Shown one piece after another: positions 59,631 through 64,000 of a DNA stretch of 64,000 nucleotides (position 1 is its first letter; every line of letters starts with the position of its first letter). Below the pieces are notes generated by a model that was not told the origin of the DNA, ran no database searches, and worked only from the letters and a program-made list of their open reading frames with translations. Origin of the DNA: Nocardioides panaciterrulae (lineage in GTDB: Bacteria; Actinomycetota; Actinomycetes; Propionibacteriales; Nocardioidaceae); assembly GCF_013409645.1 (NCBI RefSeq), contig NZ_JACCBG010000001.1, positions 3,346,001-3,410,000 on the forward strand. The letters run 5' to 3'. Position numbers and translations under genes: made by a program.

Positions 59631-59764
59631 GCGGGCCGGACACCTCGCTCGCCTTCCGGCGACAGGATCTCCGGCGTACCCAGATCTGGGCATCTGTGCG
59701 GCGGGTTCCTCCCCACGGCGGCCGGGACCTGATGGGATCCCCGATCAGCCACCGGGAAGGTTTG

Positions 59765-60646
59765 ATGACCATGTCCATTGCCCGCTCACCTCGGATCGTT
59801 GCCGCGCTGACGGTCCTCGGCCTGGCGACCAGCGGCCTGCTGACCGCTCCTGCGTCGGCGACGGCGGCCCCCGGGGCCGCCGCCGACCTCAGCGTGCACG
59901 GTGTTCCCACGGTCGTCGCCACCATGACCAAGAAGCACATCCGTCTCAGCGTCGGGAACCACATGCGCGCCGGGCGGGTGATGTTCAAGGTCGTGGCCGG
60001 CGACCATCACGGCCACGAGCTCCAGCTGCTGCGCCTGCACCACGGGTACACCGCCCGCCAGGCGCAGGCCGACTTCGGGAAGGCCTTCCGCGGCAACGTC
60101 GCGGCGGTCAACCGCGTCGACGACCACATCACCTTCCTCGGCGGGGCACCCGCTAGGCCGGGCCAGCCCGGCTGGTTCTCGGTGAACCTCCACGCCAACA
60201 GGTTGATGGTGGTGGACCAGAACGGTCCGGCCGCGACCGTCCTGAGGGTCCACGGAAAGCCCGCGTCGCGGCCCACGGTGCCTCACGACAGCCGCATCAC
60301 CGCGCTCAGCTACGGCTTCGACCTGTCGTCGGCCACGATCCCGGCGGCCGGCTGGACGCTGGTGAGCAACCACAGCGACCAACCGCACTTCGTGGTGATG
60401 AACCGGGTCAAGCCGGGCACCACCCGCAAGATGGTCCGGGACTACTTCAACTCCGGCTCGCAGAAGCAGCCGCCGTGGGCGTTGCGCGCCAGCACCGACA
60501 CCGGAGTGATCTCGCCGTACCGGACCCAGACCTTCCACTACGACCTGCCCGCCGGCCGGTACCTGATCATGTGCTTCTGGCCGGACGACGAGACCGGGAT
60601 GCCGCACGCGTACATGGGCATGTGGCACTTCGTCACGCTGAGCTGA
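59765..60646 (+). CDS. Exported cupredoxin-like protein with duplicated domain
   Basis: 293 residues. The ATG at 59765 is preceded by GGGAAGG; Sec signal peptide with cleavage after SATA/AAPG near residue 35. The C-terminal domain has a candidate type 1 copper site: His208 (DQPHFVVM), Cys270 (YLIMCFWP), His281 and Met286 (MPHAYMGM), with H-x4-M spacing as in plastocyanin-like proteins. The N-terminal half (residues ~58-165) looks like a second, degenerate copy: GHELQLLRLHHGYTARQAQADFG parallels PHFVVMNRVKPGTTRKMVRDYF, but no Cys is present. Possible role in copper binding or electron transfer outside the cell. Ends before a strong hairpin. Confidence 0.72.
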   Translation: MTMSIARSPRIVAALTVLGLATSGLLTAPASATAAPGAAADLSVHGVPTVVATMTKKHIRLSVGNHMRAGRVMFKVVAGDHHGHELQLLRLHHGYTARQAQADFGKAFRGNVAAVNRVDDHITFLGGAPARPGQPGWFSVNLHANRLMVVDQNGPAATVLRVHGKPASRPTVPHDSRITALSYGFDLSSATIPAAGWTLVSNHSDQPHFVVMNRVKPGTTRKMVRDYFNSGSQKQPPWALRASTDTGVISPYRTQTFHYDLPAGRYLIMCFWPDDETGMPHAYMGMWHFVTLS

Positions 60647-60672
60647 CCGCAGGGGCCGGCGCACGCCGGCAG

Positions 60673-60714
60673 CACGCGAGGCCCGCCCGGATCGCTCCGG
60701 GCGGGCCTCGCGTG
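60673..60714. terminator. Strong 19-base-pair hairpin between the cupredoxin-like gene and gntP
   Basis: CACGCGAGGCCCGCCCGGA (60673-60691) and TCCGGGCGGGCCTCGCGTG (60696-60714) are perfect complements with loop TCGC. It lies 27 bases after the cupredoxin-like stop and 34 bases before the gntP stop on the other strand, so it should terminate both convergent genes. Confidence 0.85.
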
Positions 60715-60747
60715 TGGGGTGCCGGGGCCGACCGGGCCCGGCAGCAG

Positions 60748-62193
60748 CTAGACGATCACGCTGAGGATCAGCGTGAACACCAGGCCGCTGACCGAGAGCA
60801 CGGTCTCCATGAGCGACCACGACTTGATCGTCTGCACGACGTCCATGTCGAAGTACTCCTTGACCAGCCAGAAGCCGGCGTCGTTGACGTGGGAGAAGAA
60901 CACCGAGCCGGCGCCCACGGCGAGCACCACCAGCGAGGTCTCGGTCGACGACATGCCGGCGACCAGCGGGATGATCAGCGTCGAGGCGGTGATCGTGGCG
61001 ATCGTCGCCGAGCCGGTGGCCAGGCGGATCAGCACCGCGAGCACCCAGGCCAGCAGCAGCACCGAGATGTTGGCGTCCCGGGCCCAGTCGCCCAGCACGG
61101 TGCCGACCCCGGTGTCGACGAGCACGGTCTTGAAGCCGCCGCCGGCGGCCACGATCAAGATGATGCCGGCGATGGGCGGCAGCGACTCGGTGAGCGTGGT
61201 CGAGATCCGCTTGCGGTCCATGCCGGAGGCCCGGCCGAGGGTGAACATCGCGACGATAAGCGCGATCAGCAGCGCGAAGAACGGCTCACCGACCAGGTCG
61301 AAGAACCGCTGCAGCGGCTGGGTGGGGTCGTCGACGAGCAGGTCGACGAGCGCCTTGCCCAGCATCAGCACGACCGGCAGCAGCACGCTGAACATGGTCA
61401 GCCCGAACGACGTCCGGCGCACGGCGGTGGTCGCGCCGGGGCCCTCGCGGCGCACGGCGTGCTCCGCTTCCTCGTGGTCGTAGATCGCCGGGGCCGGGAT
61501 GTCGACCCAGCGGCCGGCGAGGCTGCCGAACAGCGGGCCGGCCACGATGATGGTCGGGATCGCCACCAGGATGCCGAGGGCCAGGGTGAGGCCGAGGTTG
61601 GCGCCGAGGTAGCCGATCGCGGTGACCGGGCCGGGGTGCGGCGGGATGAAGCCGTGCATCGCCGAGAGGCCGGCGAGCGCCGGGATGCCCACGGTGATCA
61701 GCGAGACCTGGGCGCGGCGCGCGACGAGGTAGATGACCGGCATCAGCATGACCAGGCCGATCTCGAAGAACATCGGCAGCCCGATGATCGCGCCGACCAG
61801 CGCCATCGCCCACGGGAGGGTCCGCTTCGAGGACTTCCCGACGATCGTGTCGACGATCTGGTCCGCGCCGCCGGAGTCGGCGAGCAGCTTGCCGAACATC
61901 GCGCCGAGGGCGATCAGGGTGCCGACGCCGGCCGCGGTGCTGCCGAAGCCGGCGAGGTACGACGGCAGCACGCCGGTGCCGTCGGCGTTCTTCAAGATGT
62001 TCTGGCCGGCCACGGCACCGACCGTCATCGCGCCCAGGGTCAGCGCCAGGAAGGGGTGGACCTTCAGCAGCGTGATCAGCACGACGATGAGCGCGATGCC
62101 GAGCAGCGCGGCGAAGATCAGCTGGCCACCGGGCGCGACCGGCTGGGCCAGGTCTGTGCCGGCCATCGGCAGCAGAGCGGACAGGGCGTACAT
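60748..62193 (-). CDS. gntP: Gluconate:H+ symporter (GntP family)
   Basis: 481 residues with about 12 hydrophobic segments. Family stretches include FLALTLGAMTVGAVAGQNI, GALIGLPMFFEIGLVMLMPVIYLVARR (typical GntP loop), GFIPPHPGPVTAIGYLGANLG and NDAGFWLVKEYFDM. Imports gluconate for the pentose phosphate pathway after phosphorylation by GntK. The ATG at 62193 overlaps the gluconokinase stop (TGATG), so gntK-gntP are one operon, divergent from and probably repressed by the GntR-family gene at 62859. Confidence 0.96.
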   Translation of the reverse strand: MYALSALLPMAGTDLAQPVAPGGQLIFAALLGIALIVVLITLLKVHPFLALTLGAMTVGAVAGQNILKNADGTGVLPSYLAGFGSTAAGVGTLIALGAMFGKLLADSGGADQIVDTIVGKSSKRTLPWAMALVGAIIGLPMFFEIGLVMLMPVIYLVARRAQVSLITVGIPALAGLSAMHGFIPPHPGPVTAIGYLGANLGLTLALGILVAIPTIIVAGPLFGSLAGRWVDIPAPAIYDHEEAEHAVRREGPGATTAVRRTSFGLTMFSVLLPVVLMLGKALVDLLVDDPTQPLQRFFDLVGEPFFALLIALIVAMFTLGRASGMDRKRISTTLTESLPPIAGIILIVAAGGGFKTVLVDTGVGTVLGDWARDANISVLLLAWVLAVLIRLATGSATIATITASTLIIPLVAGMSSTETSLVVLAVGAGSVFFSHVNDAGFWLVKEYFDMDVVQTIKSWSLMETVLSVSGLVFTLILSVIV

Positions 62194-62729
62194 CAGTTCT
62201 CCTTCTCGGTGGCGCCGGACGCGGTCGCGCCTGCGGCGTGCCGGTCGACGTACTCCTGGATGATGCGGTCGACCGGCTGGTCGACGTCGATGACGACGCC
62301 GCGCTCGTCGGGCTCGAGGCCCTCGAGCGTGGCGAACTGCGAGGTGAGCAGCGACGGCGGCATGAAGTGGCCCGGGCGGCTGGCCTGCCGGCGGGCGATC
62401 ACCTCTCGGGTGCCCTGCAGGTGCAGGAACTCGACCCGGTGCGCCTGGTGGCGCAGCTGGTCACGGTACTTGCGCTTCAGCGCCGAGCAGCTGACCACGC
62501 CACCGCGGGCGTCGTGGTCGGCCAGCCAGCGGCCGATGGTCTCCAGCCACGGGTGCCGGTCGTGGTCGTCGAGCGGCTCGCCGCGCGACATCTTGTCGAT
62601 GTTGGCCTCGGGGTGCAGGTCGTCGGCGTCGACGAACGGCACGCCGAGCCGCTGGGCGAGCGCGGCTCCGATCGTGGACTTGCCGGAGCCGGAGACGCCC
62701 ATGACGACGACGAGCGACGAGGTTGGCAT
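62193..62729 (-). CDS. gntK: Gluconokinase
   Basis: 178 residues from the ATG at 62729, preceded by GGGAG; a GTG at 62735 is possible. Phosphorylates D-gluconate to 6-phosphogluconate with ATP. P-loop MGVSGSGKSTI at 10-20, DADDLHPEANIDKMSRGEPLDDHDRHPWL (substrate region), ALKRKYRDQLR, and FLHLQGTREVIARRQASRPGHFMPPSLLTSQFATLE (lid and adenine region). Normal length for the GntK family. First gene of the operon with gntP. Confidence 0.96.
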   Translation of the reverse strand: MPTSSLVVVMGVSGSGKSTIGAALAQRLGVPFVDADDLHPEANIDKMSRGEPLDDHDRHPWLETIGRWLADHDARGGVVSCSALKRKYRDQLRHQAHRVEFLHLQGTREVIARRQASRPGHFMPPSLLTSQFATLEGLEPDERGVVIDVDQPVDRIIQEYVDRHAAGATASGATEKEN

Positions 62730-62772
62730 TCGCACTCCCGGGTACGTGGGTTGTGGCTGTCGTCACGAATGG

Positions 62773-62787
62773 TGACCCAATAGGTCA
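62773..62787. promoter_or_regulatory. Candidate GntR operator between gntK and gntR
   Basis: TGACC-CAATA-GGTCA is a perfect inverted repeat with five-base arms, about 45 bases upstream of gntK and 70 upstream of the GntR-family gene. It sits in the only A/T-richer part of the intergenic region (around 62773-62825), so it is a plausible operator overlapping divergent promoters. Confidence 0.4.
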
Positions 62788-62858
62788 TACTTTTGCAACC
62801 CTTATCCCGATTTCACCCGTTCATTGATGCGGATGGGTGGGGATGAGATGATGTTCCC

Positions 62859-63566
62859 GTGACGACGCCCCCCGCCACCGGCCAGCACGCGAGCGTCCTG
62901 GATGCCCTGGGCGGGCGGATCGCGTCGGGACGACTCGAGGCCGGCAGCGTGCTCACGCTGGAGGGCATCTGCGGGGAGTACGCCGTGTCCCGCAGCGTGG
63001 CCCGCGAGGCGATCCGGGTGCTGGAGTCGATGGGACTGGTCACCTCGCGCCGACGGGTGGGGATCACCGTCCAGCGCCGATCGCGCTGGAACGTCTTCGA
63101 CCCGCGCATCATCCGCTGGCGCCTCGACGAGGGCGACCGCGCCGCGCAGCTGCTCTCGCTCTCGGAGCTGCGCCGCGGCGTCGAGCCGGTCGCGGCGTCC
63201 CTGGCGGCCCAGCGGGCCGACCTGACCCAGTGCCGGGTGCTGGCCGCGGCGGCCTCGGACATGGCCGTGCACGGGCGCAGCGGCGACCTGGCCGCCTACC
63301 TGGTCGCGGACACGATCTTCCACCGCACCCTGCTCGCGGCCAGCGGCAACGAGATGCTCAGCGCGCTGGACGGGGTCGTCGGCGAGGTGCTCAGCGGCCG
63401 CACCCACCACGGGATGATGCCCTCGCGCCCGAACCCGGAGGCGATCGCGCTGCACGACGAGGTCGCCCGCGCCGTCCGGCTCGGCGACGCCCCCGCCGCC
63501 GAACGCGCCATGCGCGCGATCATCGAGGAGGCCGCGACCGCCCTCCAGGACGAACAGGACTCCTGA
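62859..63566 (+). CDS. gntR: GntR/FadR-family transcriptional regulator
   Basis: 235 residues from a GTG. N-terminal winged helix: VLDALGGRIASGRLEAGSVLTLEGICGEYAVSRSVAREAIRVLESMGLVTSRRRVGITVQ, the GntR pattern. The C-terminal FCD domain is helical with RGVEPVAASLAAQRA, ADTIFHRTLLAASGN (metal-site Asp/His) and ALHDEVARAVRLGD with a further His. Divergent from gntK-gntP and probably represses them in the absence of gluconate or 6-phosphogluconate. Confidence 0.93.
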   Translation: MTTPPATGQHASVLDALGGRIASGRLEAGSVLTLEGICGEYAVSRSVAREAIRVLESMGLVTSRRRVGITVQRRSRWNVFDPRIIRWRLDEGDRAAQLLSLSELRRGVEPVAASLAAQRADLTQCRVLAAAASDMAVHGRSGDLAAYLVADTIFHRTLLAASGNEMLSALDGVVGEVLSGRTHHGMMPSRPNPEAIALHDEVARAVRLGDAPAAERAMRAIIEEAATALQDEQDS

Positions 63567-63597
63567 CCCACCTGCCGCCCCGGACCGGCGTACCCGC

Positions 63598-63683
63598 GTC
63601 AACCGGCGCCGACTCGGCGTGCCCGGCGCGTCAACGAGCGCCGACTCGGCGTGCCCGACGCGTCAACGAGCGCCGACTCGGCG
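63598..63683. repeat. Three 32-base dyad repeats upstream of the terminal WXG100 gene
   Basis: CGCCGACTCGGCG starts at 63607, 63639 and 63671, exactly 32 bases apart, each preceded by GTCAACGAG or GTCAACCGG. This is the reverse orientation of the repeats at 5216-5322; a 22-base core is identical between the two places. The 227-base gap 63567-63793 also holds a TTGTCCACAGG stretch (about 63709-63719) but no gene. Confidence 0.88.
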
Positions 63684-63793
63684 AGCTCCGGGGTCCGGTC
63701 CGAGGGCGGTTGTCCACAGGCGCGCGGATCCGGGGTTGGCACGAGACGGCGCGACCGGGAGGGTCGGGGGTACGACGACCCTCGGGAGGACCC

Positions 63794-64000
63794 ATGACCA
63801 TCGAGGCCAGCCACCCGGCCTTCCGCGCCGCGCTCGGCGACCTCGCCGCGGCCGCCGACCGGCTCGGCGGCTGCCGCGACCGCATGGCGGGCGAGGTGGG
63901 CGCGCTCCTGGACGGCGGCTGGTCGGGCGTGGCGGCCGAGGCGTTCGCCTCCGGCTGGGAGGAGTGGCGGGCCGGCGCCGGGGAGGTGCTGGCGGGGCTG
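63794..64000 (+). CDS. WXG100-family protein (5' part; continues past the window)
   Basis: The first 69 residues are visible from an ATG at 63794 preceded by GGGAGGA. WXG turn GGWSG at 41-45, then VAAEAFASGWEEWRAGAGEVLAGL, closely matching the WXG100 protein at 2380-2700 (GWQG, then AFADGYEEWAAGAQEVLGSV). Probably exported by type VII secretion or a partner for a nearby effector that lies beyond the window edge. Coding is open to the last base. Confidence 0.85.
   Translation, partial: MTIEASHPAFRAALGDLAAAADRLGGCRDRMAGEVGALLDGGWSGVAAEAFASGWEEWRAGAGEVLAGL

Overview
The window is very GC-rich chromosomal DNA with actinobacterial gene content: WXG100 proteins, HemQ-type heme synthesis, a DUF3000 gene, DUF6318 and NYN proteins, a maltose-1-phosphate-type GlgA, WS/DGAT, LigC-type ligase and a PhoP-like regulator. 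It reads as a member of the Nocardioidaceae, most likely Nocardioides or a close relative. That placement is inferred from gene content and remembered gene order, not from a marker-gene search. Many starts are GTG, and many adjacent genes overlap by TGATG, ATGA or GTGA, so operons are tightly coupled.

Layout. 82-2700 (minus): a type VII-style locus of two WXG100 proteins, a predicted cholera-toxin-like ADP-ribosyltransferase effector and a downstream small partner that may be its immunity protein. 2802-5213: M1 aminopeptidase. 5214-5383: dyad repeats and a long inverted repeat. 5384-10430: prs and glmU, normally adjacent, split by a LicD-like and a sulfotransferase-like gene, then a tRNA-Gln. 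10570-13437: LigC-type DNA ligase, a USP-like protein and a LigD-type primase-polymerase. 13510-16326: desaturase/reductase operon with a TetR-type operator. 16458-29165: msrB, hemQ, hemY, hemE, DUF3000 and an RNase D-like gene, in an order I recall from mycobacteria, but interrupted by a NarL-type two-component system, membrane and zinc-ribbon genes, an NYN/OST-HTH protein and a lower-GC lipoprotein/secreted-protein pair.

29253-36182: solute-binding lipoprotein, MazF-like protein, unknown protein and HrpA helicase. 36308-38526: PhoP-like response regulator and kinase with phased direct repeats upstream. 38551-42056: a tetR gene whose 3' end has been tandemly duplicated, divergent from a Baeyer-Villiger-type monooxygenase and an SDR. 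42073-51937: DUF402, ThrE-like exporter, YbdK-like ligase, DinB, FUSC-type membrane protein, small secreted protein, LysR regulator with a near-perfect operator dyad, MFS exporter and WS/DGAT. 51995-55885: solitary adenine methyltransferase, secreted phosphodiester glycosidase, lipoprotein and Mug glycosylase. 55924-60646: glgC and divergent glgA/glgM, GrpB, an unknown protein and an exported cupredoxin-like protein. 60748-63566: gluconate permease, gluconokinase and divergent GntR regulator. The window ends with three 32-bp dyad repeats and the start of another WXG100 gene, so similar WXG100 genes and the same repeat family occur near both ends.

The most unusual items are the predicted ADP-ribosylating type VII toxin locus, the dispersed 32-bp dyad repeat, the tetR 3'-end duplication, a tandem array of a tRNA-Gln D-arm 12-mer, and several operator-like palindromes placed exactly between divergent regulator/target genes.
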